Source of the DNA: an uncultured Oscillospiraceae bacterium
GTDB taxonomy: Bacteria; Bacillota; Clostridia; Oscillospirales; Ruminococcaceae
Length of the DNA: 12,115 nt
Direction of reading: 5' to 3'
Assembly: GCA_934481445.1 (NCBI GenBank)
Contig: CAKSPC010000059.1
Span: forward strand, 1-12,115
In this document: piece by piece, positions 5,578-10,560 of the stretch
How positions within the stretch are numbered: the first letter of the stretch is position 1
Layout: every line of letters starts with the position of its first letter
Program-made: the position numbers and the translations under genes
Notes under the pieces: model-generated
What the model was told of the DNA's origin: nothing
Databases searched by the model: none
What the model saw: the letters and a program-made list of their open reading frames with translations, nothing else

Positions 5578-5808
5578 ATGTTTTACACAAGAATCAAAGA
5601 ACTTAGGGTTGAGCACAATTTGACACAGCAGGCAGTTGCGGATATTTTGGAAATTAAACACCCGCAATATCACAGGTACGAAAGCGGAAAACGTGAAATA
5701 CCTTTACACCTGCTGATTAAGCTAGCTGACTTTTACGGCGTAACTCTTGATTACATCGCAGGGCGTTCCGAAGATACGGGAGCTGAAGAGCTTGGAAACA
5801 TCGGGTAA
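5578..5808 (+). CDS. XRE-family repressor (lysogeny/immunity regulator)
   Basis: A 76-residue helix-turn-helix protein of the HTH_3/Cro-C1 class. It runs through TRIKELRVEHNLTQQAVAD (helices 1-2), HPQYHRYESGKREIP (recognition helix and turn) and LIKLADFYGVTLDYIAGR, the typical end of this domain; a short acidic tail follows. The ATG at 5578 is chosen because GAAAGGA precedes it. A TTG at 5542 in frame lies in the third dyad and lacks a site. The gene diverges from the phage operon across the operator region, a position like that of RstR beside the CTXphi early promoter. It probably keeps the prophage quiet and gives immunity to related phages. Confidence 0.92.
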   Translation: MFYTRIKELRVEHNLTQQAVADILEIKHPQYHRYESGKREIPLHLLIKLADFYGVTLDYIAGRSEDTGAEELGNIG

Positions 5809-5824
5809 GGCGTTCAAGCGGTTG

Positions 5825-5830
5825 TATAAT
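5825..5830 (+). promoter_or_regulatory. Candidate -10 box before the AT-rich genes
   Basis: A consensus TATAAT lies 23 bases before the 43-residue gene, but no -35 at normal spacing was found. It could let the two membrane genes be expressed apart from the repressor. Confidence 0.35.
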
Positions 5831-5852
5831 ACATATTCTTAGGAGGTAAACA

Positions 5853-5984
5853 ATGAATATCTATTTAACAAATAAAGATATATGGAATTTAACTGAAGCA
5901 ATACTTGCAATAGTAGGAGGTATTTATTTAATATTCCATCAGCAGGAAGTTGCAAACTATTTTATTGCAATGCTAGGTTTGTAA
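5853..5984 (+). CDS. Tiny AT-rich membrane protein, accessory gene
   Basis: A 43-residue protein, MNIYLTNKDIWNLTEAILAI..., with one membrane span at about residues 13-29 and a short polar C-terminal part. AGGAGG stands six bases before the ATG, a strong ribosome site. It lies 45 bases after the repressor stop, on the same strand, and is much richer in A and T (ATA, TTA, AAT codons) than the virion genes. It is not recognised. Its position downstream of the immunity repressor suggests a lysogeny-expressed function such as superinfection exclusion, or a partner of the next gene. Confidence 0.65.
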   Translation: MNIYLTNKDIWNLTEAILAIVGGIYLIFHQQEVANYFIAMLGL

Positions 5985-5995
5985 AGGAGGATGTT

Positions 5996-6256
5996 ATGAC
6001 AGGTTGGTTAATAGGTACTATAATTTTAGCAGCAGAATTATTTTTCATTGTTTCTGCCTTGCAAAAAAAATACTACAGAACATTGATGATTGTTTTCACA
6101 ATTTTAAGATTATTTCTGATTATAATAACATTAATGTATCTGTTTTTGCAGGGCAAGGCTAATGTTTCAAACATTGCATATAATGTTGGTGATGGGATTA
6201 TAGCAATTGCTTTTCCGTTTATAATAAAATACATATACAATAAACGTATAAAGTAA
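5996..6256 (+). CDS. AT-rich three-span membrane protein, accessory gene
   Basis: An 86-residue, almost wholly hydrophobic protein with membrane spans at about residues 4-22, 29-51 and 63-81, and a basic end, YNKRIK. It starts 11 bases after the previous stop, with AAAGGAGG upstream. Like its neighbour it is AT-rich, suggesting separate acquisition. Its TAA is immediately followed by the Rep stop on the other strand, with no bases between. It is not recognised. Expression with the repressor suggests immunity, exclusion or host-fitness cargo, but a toxin or small transporter subunit is equally open. Confidence 0.75.
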   Translation: MTGWLIGTIILAAELFFIVSALQKKYYRTLMIVFTILRLFLIIITLMYLFLQGKANVSNIAYNVGDGIIAIAFPFIIKYIYNKRIK

Positions 6257-7267
6257 TCAACTGTTATCCTTCTCGTTGCTCTGATATAGCTGCGCAACCT
6301 CTGCTTTGTATTCACGGATAACTCGCTGCTGCTCGGGTGTGATCACCGAATCACGGTGTTTAATATCATTGAGAAAATTGTCAACTCCAACGCACTGAAT
6401 ATATGTATCAATGCTATTGCCTGCCTGATGGGTGACATAGTGACGGATCCGCGCGAGGTTGTAATCGACATCTTTAGGAGTGAATATGCGCACAGCTTCA
6501 CAGCCGTCCAAAAATTTATCCCACCATCCGACAGTAGAGCAGCGTTCGCGGCGGGTGGCATCGGATCGGATAAACCGCAAATAATTACGCAGCACTCCGC
6601 CGTAAAGTTTGCCGATCGGCGCGCCCTGCATAAGCTCATGGATAAATCCCGCTGCACGTTCGTCACGGAAAACAATCTCAGCTCGTACCCAATGATAACC
6701 GAGGCCGCCGCGCTCTTGTGCCTTGTCGTATATGCGCAACTTGATATCGGACTTATTAGAGCCGAATTGCACTGTAAGAGCGTGAATCATAGGCTCGTTG
6801 TTGCCATTGATCTTAAAGCTATCGGTAACAGTGCCGCCCTGCCACTTAGATACAAACCGCTGATGAATTGTGTAACGGGCAAGCTTTACGATGTCGATCA
6901 GACCGGAGCCGCCCTCGCTCTTGTCTATATCGTCATAAGCAATATCAACACGATTGATGTGAAAATCCTTGTGCTCAACGTCGGCGAACAGCTGACCGAA
7001 GCCGACAGAGGAGGACGTTTCAAACTGACGGCAGCCCTGACCGCTCATTTCAAGCAATACGGACTGCTCTTTGCATTCCTCTTCGCCGCGCTTGTCGTAA
7101 TGTATGCTAATGCCGCCGAAGTAATAGCGCTCGCGGTATCCATAGAACCCGGAGAGAGATTCGAAGCTGTCGATATTAAGCCCGAGATAATACATTAGCG
7201 ATACAGGATCGTATATTTTAGTAGTGGCGGAAAACCAGTCGACGAGTATTGAATTTTCGCTAAGCAT
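6257..7267 (-). CDS. rep: Rep_trans-family rolling-circle replication initiator
   Basis: A 336-residue replication initiator of the Rep_trans / phage RstA-like family, which nicks one strand at the origin to start rolling-circle synthesis. Visible family signatures are LEMSGQGCRQFE (about residues 72-83), HINRVDIAYDD (103-113), LRIYDKAQERG with the likely nicking tyrosine Y180, and a following RAEIVFRDERA. The ATG at 7265-7267 is chosen because GGAGG stands seven bases upstream; an ATG 17 codons earlier has no site. It is convergent with the repressor cassette, the two stop codons being adjacent. The hairpin-rich region just upstream probably contains its origin. A weak TACAAT near 7290 may be its promoter. 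Confidence 0.93.
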   Translation of the reverse strand: MLSENSILVDWFSATTKIYDPVSLMYYLGLNIDSFESLSGFYGYRERYYFGGISIHYDKRGEEECKEQSVLLEMSGQGCRQFETSSSVGFGQLFADVEHKDFHINRVDIAYDDIDKSEGGSGLIDIVKLARYTIHQRFVSKWQGGTVTDSFKINGNNEPMIHALTVQFGSNKSDIKLRIYDKAQERGGLGYHWVRAEIVFRDERAAGFIHELMQGAPIGKLYGGVLRNYLRFIRSDATRRERCSTVGWWDKFLDGCEAVRIFTPKDVDYNLARIRHYVTHQAGNSIDTYIQCVGVDNFLNDIKHRDSVITPEQQRVIREYKAEVAQLYQSNEKDNS

Positions 7268-7354
7268 ATTAAAACCTCCAAAATAGCATTGTACTGCGGG
7301 CTGAAAGCTCCGAAGCATGGTGTTAGTACCCGGCTGTTAGCCCCGCCGGGTCAA

Positions 7355-7372
7355 CCGCGCGCTGACGCGCGG
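7355..7372. repeat. GC-rich 7-bp hairpin upstream of rep
   Basis: CCGCGCG-CTGA-CGCGCGG is a perfect inverted repeat. It lies 5 bp beyond another hairpin, CCCGGC...GCCGGG (7329-7350). Such paired hairpins are usual at rolling-circle double- or single-strand origins. Confidence 0.6.
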
Positions 7373-7519
7373 GAAAACGCGCTGCAAGACAATTACAATC
7401 GGCGCGGCGTCGCAGAACCGCGCTTCGCGCTGCGAGCATTGAAAAATTGAAAGCGTCGAAAATCGGAGATTTTCAACCCTTCCAACTTTTCAACCCTCGC
7501 TTCTGTTCCTACCGCCGAT

Positions 7520-7559
7520 GTTCCCTAGGGGAACCGGTCGTTCTCTAGGAGAACCAGTC
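7520..7559. repeat. Two tandem 20-bp units, each a 6-3-6 palindrome with paired base changes
   Basis: Unit 1 is GTTCCCTAGGGGAACCGGTC and unit 2 is GTTCTCTAGGAGAACCAGTC. Each has perfect arms around TAG (GTTCCC/GGGAAC and GTTCTC/GAGAAC). Two of the three differences are compensatory, keeping the pairing. This looks like two binding sites for a dimeric protein, or twin hairpins of an origin or packaging signal. Confidence 0.85.
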
Positions 7560-7592
7560 GCCGCAGGCGCATATTTTTTTCTTTTAAAAATA

Positions 7593-7628
7593 GGCATCAC
7601 AAAAAGGTCTAAACCTTTTTGTAATGCC
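7593..7628. repeat. Long hairpin beside attR
   Basis: GGCAT-C-ACAAAAAGGT pairs with ACCTTTTTGT-A-ATGCC around a CTAA loop, giving 15 pairs with one mismatch. It ends six bases before the att repeat. On the minus strand it is followed by TATTTTT, so it could terminate minus transcripts. It is equally a candidate packaging hairpin or integrase accessory site. Confidence 0.75.
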
Positions 7629-7634
7629 CGTAAA

Positions 7635-7680
7635 ACTGTTAATCAGGGTGTCACTGGTTCAAGTCCAGTCGGGGGAGCCA
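7635..7680 (+). repeat. attR: 46-bp copy of the tRNA-Asn 3' end
   Basis: Identical to 30-75. The acceptor 5' strand and D arm are absent upstream, so this is a tRNA fragment and not a second tRNA gene. Confidence 0.95.
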
Positions 7681-7688
7681 GGTTAGTT

Positions 7689-7729
7689 AGCATCTATGCA
7701 GTTCTCTGCGTAGGTGCTTTCTTTTTTTC
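7689..7729 (+). terminator. Original terminator of the tRNA-Asn gene, displaced by the prophage
   Basis: AGCATCTATGCAG and CTGCGTAGGTGCT form a 13-bp stem (two G-T pairs) around TTCT, followed by TTTCTTTTTTTC. It stands nine bases after the CCA of attR, where a tRNA terminator is expected. In the lysogen it is 7.6 kb from the tRNA. The next 80 bases, to 7817, show nothing further. Confidence 0.88.
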
Positions 7730-7817
7730 TAATGGCTTCTAAACTGTCCTCATCCGCTGTATTACTGCATATCTGCCATATTATTACCCCTTTATTATCA
7801 TTATATACTAAGTACCT

Positions 7818-8033
7818 TTAGAGCCGCATTCCGTCCATGTCCCGGGCGAGTTCCTCATAGCTCACCGAGCGGTAGCTTTTCGGGACGGAAGCCGTGCTCT
7901 CCGACACAGCACTGTTGGCGGAATAATCCTGACTGCGCCTATGCGACACGGGATTATTCACGCTCGCCAGGATTGCAAGCGGAATGCCTGCCACGAGTAT
8001 TCCCAGAAGAACGAACAACCTTTTCTTTGCCAT
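7818..8033 (-). CDS. Small membrane-anchored or secreted hypothetical protein
   Basis: A 71-residue host protein. MAKKR and a hydrophobic segment (about residues 6-25, LFVLLGILVAGIPLAILASV) form a signal anchor, followed by a Ser-rich polar tail ending SVSYEELARDMDGMRL. No lipobox cysteine is present. GGAGG stands eight bases before the ATG. It is transcribed divergently from the DUF2325 gene, with a GGTTAGC dyad between them. It is not recognised and no function is proposed. Confidence 0.7.
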   Translation of the reverse strand: MAKKRLFVLLGILVAGIPLAILASVNNPVSHRRSQDYSANSAVSESTASVPKSYRSVSYEELARDMDGMRL

Positions 8034-8071
8034 ATGTAATTACCTCCGTTAAACATCTGATTTTTTATCAT

Positions 8072-8097
8072 ATTATAGCATTCTTTATATGGTACAA
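8072..8097 (-). promoter_or_regulatory. Extended -10 promoter of the small membrane protein gene
   Basis: On the minus strand TGCTATAAT is an extended -10. TTGTAC lies 14 bp upstream, which is short but tolerable with an extended -10. The GGTTAGC dyad sits directly upstream. Confidence 0.6.
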
Positions 8098-8100
8098 TTT

Positions 8101-8118
8101 GGTTAGCGATAGCTAACC
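8101..8118. promoter_or_regulatory. GGTTAGC dyad (regulator site)
   Basis: GGTTAGC-GATA-GCTAACC is a perfect 7-4-7 inverted repeat. A second, imperfect copy, GGTTAGC-TAC-GCTTAACC, is at 8211-8228 just before the DUF2325 ribosome site. The half-site is like that of DtxR/IdeR boxes, but those have the halves one base apart, so the regulator is uncertain. Confidence 0.6.
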
Positions 8119-8210
8119 TGGATCCTCTCACGGTTTTATCACACCCAACAAATATGACCGAATGCCGCATCATCGGCGAACCTGATGGGGAGAGTATATC
8201 TGTATCACCA

Positions 8211-8228
8211 GGTTAGCTACGCTTAACC
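8211..8228. promoter_or_regulatory. Second GGTTAGC dyad, before the DUF2325 gene
   Basis: GGTTAGC and GCTTAACC flank TAC, with one extra base in the right arm. It ends 14 bases before the start codon, so a bound protein or an RNA hairpin here could block transcription or translation. Confidence 0.45.
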
Positions 8229-8242
8229 AGAAAGGAATATTT

Positions 8243-8593
8243 ATGAGCGTAGTTGTAATAGGCGGAAACGACAGAATGGCGACCCGATACAAGGATATAT
8301 GCGAAAGCTACCGCCGCAAAGCGAAGGTATTCACCCAGATGCCCACGGATTTTGCAAACAAGCTTGGCACCCCGGACCTCATGGTGGTATTCACGATCAC
8401 ATGTTCCCACAAGATGGTGAACTCCGTGAACCAGAAGTCCGAGAAGCATGGAATCCCCGTTGCGCGTATCCACAATGCCAGTGTGAACACCCTCAGGACA
8501 GTGCTGGAACAGACACGGTGCAGCACTCCCAGGACCGTTTTCAAATTTGCTCGAAAACGGTCCTGTGCGTATCAAAAGATAAATCTGCAATAA
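8243..8593 (+). CDS. DUF2325-family protein
   Basis: A 116-residue protein whose first 90 residues fit DUF2325: MSVVVIGGNDRM at the start, YKDICESYRRKAKVFTQM, PDLMVVFTITCSHKMVNSV, then ARIHNASVNTLRTVLEQ. The opening has the look of a Rossmann-type strand-Gly turn. The biochemical role of the family is not established. AAAGGA precedes the ATG. The tail after residue 90 looks atypical and is encoded across a perfect 12-bp inverted repeat (8531-8564). In the +1 frame from about 8510 the sequence reads HGAALPGPFSNLLENG to a stop at 8582, so a small frameshift near the end is possible. Confidence 0.8.
   Translation: MSVVVIGGNDRMATRYKDICESYRRKAKVFTQMPTDFANKLGTPDLMVVFTITCSHKMVNSVNQKSEKHGIPVARIHNASVNTLRTVLEQTRCSTPRTVFKFARKRSCAYQKINLQ
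8531..8564. repeat. Perfect 12-bp inverted repeat in the 3' end of the DUF2325 gene
   Basis: AGGACCGTTTTC and GAAAACGGTCCT surround a 10-base loop. No T-tract follows, so a standard terminator is not indicated. It may still fold in the mRNA near the stop codon. Confidence 0.7.
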
Positions 8594-8648
8594 CGCATTT
8601 CGTAATTAAAAGCAAATATCATCCCGAAAAAGCGCTGCAATGCCGGGC

Positions 8649-9653
8649 TCACGTCTGCCCGCTGTCACCGCAATTCGCCGTGAGGGTTTCACGCAGGTGC
8701 TGCGCGTATTTCTCCCGCAGATCCGCTGGCTCGATTATCTGCGCATTTCCGCCGAACTGGCACAGCCACCCGAAAAACGGCGCTTCCGCCTTTACCTTAA
8801 CATGGAACGTGAAATGCTCGTCCCCGTCGGGGGTGAAATGTATCTGCTTGCCGAATCGGTCTATTACCGAATTAACGAGAAAATTGCTGAAACGCAGCCT
8901 TACATCCCGCGTTTCCCCGCTGAACATCGAAATGGTCGAGCTTAAATATTCCGACAGAGAAAAATCCTTGTCCAGCTCCTTTATCGGGATGTCGGTTATC
9001 TCCACGCTTTCCATACGGTCAACACGGAAATTCGTGAGGATGTCCGGCCGCTTCTCGTAATATGAAACGAGATAATACCGCCCGCTGTCCCATGTCAGCG
9101 CATAGGGTGAGCAGAAGCGCATCCCGTCACGGTAACGTTTTTTGAGGTTTATGTCGTACTCAAAATATTTGAACGATATCTGCTTTTTCAGCGCGATGGC
9201 GCGGTGTATGCGGTCAACGCTGATGTATATTTTCTCGTTCATCGTCTTTACGCGGTCGGCAATGTAGACCTGTCGCGAGATCTGGTTTGCCTCGTATATG
9301 CTGGCAAGTCCCTCTATCTTTTTCAGTAGTTCCAGCGACTTACGCTGGGTTATAAAGCTGGAGGACGATACCGCGTCCGCAAGCAGCTTCAGCTCCGGCA
9401 GCTCAAATTCTCTGCTGCCAACAAAATACCCTGTGCCGCGGCCCCTGCCGCTGATGATATCCACGCCGTATGTCCGCAGCGCTTCGATATCCTCATATAT
9501 CGCCTTCCTGCCCGCGAATATGCCCGCGTCCGCAAGCTTGTCGATTATCTCGGGCATGGTGAGGGGGTGATCCTCGTCGGTCTGCTTGGTGAGTATTTTA
9601 TAAAGGTACAGTATTTTCAGACGCTGCAATGAAGTTTTTTCTTCGCCATCCAT
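8649..9653 (-). CDS. WYL-domain transcriptional regulator
   Basis: A 334-residue regulator of the DeoR-like HTH plus WYL architecture. The N-terminal winged helix spans about residues 8-80 (RLKILYLYKIL, TMPEIIDKL, AIYEDIEALRTYGVDI, RGRGTGYFVG). The WYL domain is at about 143-225, with SPYALTWDSGRYYLVSYY (182-199) carrying YYL in place of WYL, then FRVDRM. A C-terminal WCX-like part follows to the end. WYL domains sense ligands, often nucleic acids or nucleotides. GGAGGT precedes the ATG. It is divergent from the two-component pair with its own promoter, so it may control that pair or itself. The ligand is unknown. Confidence 0.92.
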   Translation of the reverse strand: MDGEEKTSLQRLKILYLYKILTKQTDEDHPLTMPEIIDKLADAGIFAGRKAIYEDIEALRTYGVDIISGRGRGTGYFVGSREFELPELKLLADAVSSSSFITQRKSLELLKKIEGLASIYEANQISRQVYIADRVKTMNEKIYISVDRIHRAIALKKQISFKYFEYDINLKKRYRDGMRFCSPYALTWDSGRYYLVSYYEKRPDILTNFRVDRMESVEITDIPIKELDKDFSLSEYLSSTISMFSGETRDVRLRFSNFLVNSVIDRFGKQIHFTPDGDEHFTFHVKVKAEAPFFGWLCQFGGNAQIIEPADLREKYAQHLRETLTANCGDSGQT

Positions 9654-9696
9654 AACTTTGACCTCCGTTTGCGGTATAAAATCTTATTCTGTATCC

Positions 9697-9725
9697 AGTA
9701 TATCATATTTGAATTTTCTTTTCAA
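9697..9725 (-). promoter_or_regulatory. Promoter of the WYL regulator gene
   Basis: On the minus strand TTGAAA (9725-9720) is spaced 17 bp from TATACT (9702-9697), about 44 bases before the start codon. Confidence 0.75.
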
Positions 9726-9755
9726 GCATAATATGCCGAATTACGCCGTGCGCTC

Positions 9756-9784
9756 TTGATTTTTGCGGAAAAATGTATTATAAT
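9756..9784 (+). promoter_or_regulatory. Promoter of the two-component operon
   Basis: TTGATT (9756-9761) is 17 bp from a consensus TATAAT (9779-9784), with GGAGG at about 9820 and the ATG at 9832. It lies back to back with the WYL promoter, about 30 bp apart. Confidence 0.82.
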
Positions 9785-9831
9785 ATATTAAAAAAGCATA
9801 ACAAAATCGGGCGGGTCTTTGGAGGAAATCA

Positions 9832-10560
9832 ATGAAAATCGCTATCGTGGACGATACGCCATCCGATCTTGAAACTACCCGAAAAACGATCGCGGAGGCA
9901 TTTCACAGGCTGGGTGTTAAAATCGAAAAAACAGAATGCTTTGATGACAGCCGTTTGTTTGCCGAAAGCTTTGTAAGAAACTCCTATGATATCATCTTTA
10001 TGGATATCATCATGGACGCGATGGACGGCATCGCCGCTGCTTCATTGGTGCGCAGACGGGATAATTCGGTGAAGCTCGTATTTTGCAGCACAAGCAACGA
10101 ATATGCATTCGAAAGCTACAAGGTCAGTGCGGATTACTACCTTATAAAGCCGCTGGACGAGCATTTCAACGACCTTATGAAATGCCTCGACTGCCTGCAT
10201 ATCCTTATCGGCGAAAACGACATAATCCGCCTGCCCGACGGAACATCCGCGGCGGTTTTAGGAATAATAAGCACGGAATATTACAACCACATAATATATA
10301 TCCACCTAAAGGACGGCCGCACCCTGCGCCAGCGTATGCGCCAGACCGACCTTGAAGAGCTGCTGGCGGGGCACAGCTGCTTCCTCAAATGCTCCAAGGG
10401 CTGCATGGTGAATATGAACGAAATAATCTCCTTTTCAAAGGACGAGATAACCATGAAGGACGGGACGGTAATCACCGTGAGCCGCCGCCGCGTAAAGGAA
10501 GCGGAGCAGTGCTACGCCGAATTCATGTTTGAAAAGCTGCGGCGGGAGGTGAACGTCTGA
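9832..10560 (+). CDS. LytTR-type response regulator (AgrA/ComE class)
   Basis: A 242-residue two-component response regulator. The receiver domain (about 1-118) has the acidic pair D7/D8, phosphoacceptor D58 in IIFMDIIMD, the Ser/Thr switch region at 86-88 (CSTS) and K106 in YLIKPL. A LytTR DNA-binding domain follows (about 135-238), with YIHLKDGRTLRQR, LEELLAGHSCFLKCSKGCMVNM and VSRRRVKEAE. LytTR proteins bind direct repeats upstream of targets such as peptide or exoprotein genes. The stop TGA shares its last A with the next ATG, so kinase translation is coupled. No autoinducer-peptide gene is visible next to it. It is a full-length member of the class. Confidence 0.94.
   Translation: MKIAIVDDTPSDLETTRKTIAEAFHRLGVKIEKTECFDDSRLFAESFVRNSYDIIFMDIIMDAMDGIAAASLVRRRDNSVKLVFCSTSNEYAFESYKVSADYYLIKPLDEHFNDLMKCLDCLHILIGENDIIRLPDGTSAAVLGIISTEYYNHIIYIHLKDGRTLRQRMRQTDLEELLAGHSCFLKCSKGCMVNMNEIISFSKDEITMKDGTVITVSRRRVKEAEQCYAEFMFEKLRREVNV

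Larger units (their letters stand above)
7268..7634. other. Hairpin-rich phage intergenic region (probable origin/packaging region)
   Basis: These 367 bp carry no gene. They contain at least six separate inverted repeats: 7329-7350 (6 bp), 7355-7372 (7 bp, CTGA loop), 7411-7434 (5+4 bp), 7458-7474 (GAAAATC-GGA-GATTTTC), the tandem dyads at 7520-7559 and the long hairpin at 7593-7628. TTTTCAACCCT is repeated at 7470-7480 and 7487-7497, 17 bp apart, and the reverse motif TTGAAA occurs at 7439 and 7447. In filamentous phages the main intergenic region holds both strand origins and the packaging signal. The density of structure next to rep fits that, but no nick site can be named. Confidence 0.7.
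30..7680. mobile_element. Integrated Gram-positive inovirus (filamentous phage) prophage
   Basis: The element is bounded by an exact 46-bp direct repeat of the tRNA-Asn 3' end (30-75 and 7635-7680), so the excised circle would be 7605 bp, within the usual inovirus size range. It holds the inovirus hallmarks: a Zot/pI ATPase, a short signal-peptide coat protein with one membrane span and a basic tail, a Rep_trans rolling-circle initiator, a gV-sized probable ssDNA-binding protein, a large anchored adsorption protein, an XRE repressor and a tyrosine integrase. Every gene except the repressor cassette (5578-6256) lies on the minus strand. No secretin is present, which fits a host without an outer membrane. 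All reading frames look intact, so it may be active; that is inference. Confidence 0.93.

Noticed and set aside
6356..7198. Long plus-strand open frame (280 codons) opposite rep
   Set aside because: It is antisense to a frame with clear Rep_trans motifs, has no ribosome site and no protein-like domain.
7268..7634. CRISPR array
   Set aside because: The repeats are two adjacent 20-bp units and assorted hairpins, with no regularly spaced repeats and spacers and no cas genes.
7635..7680. Second tRNA-Asn gene
   Set aside because: Only the 3' half is present; the upstream sequence has no acceptor 5' strand or D arm, so it is attR.
7518..7742. Plus-strand frame (74 codons) across attR
   Set aside because: It runs through the dyads, the att copy and the terminator; these are non-coding structures.
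8299..9060. Plus-strand open frame (253 codons) over DUF2325 and WYL genes
   Set aside because: It is in another frame of the DUF2325 gene and antisense to the WYL gene; its composition is Cys-, His- and Pro-rich, as in shadow frames.
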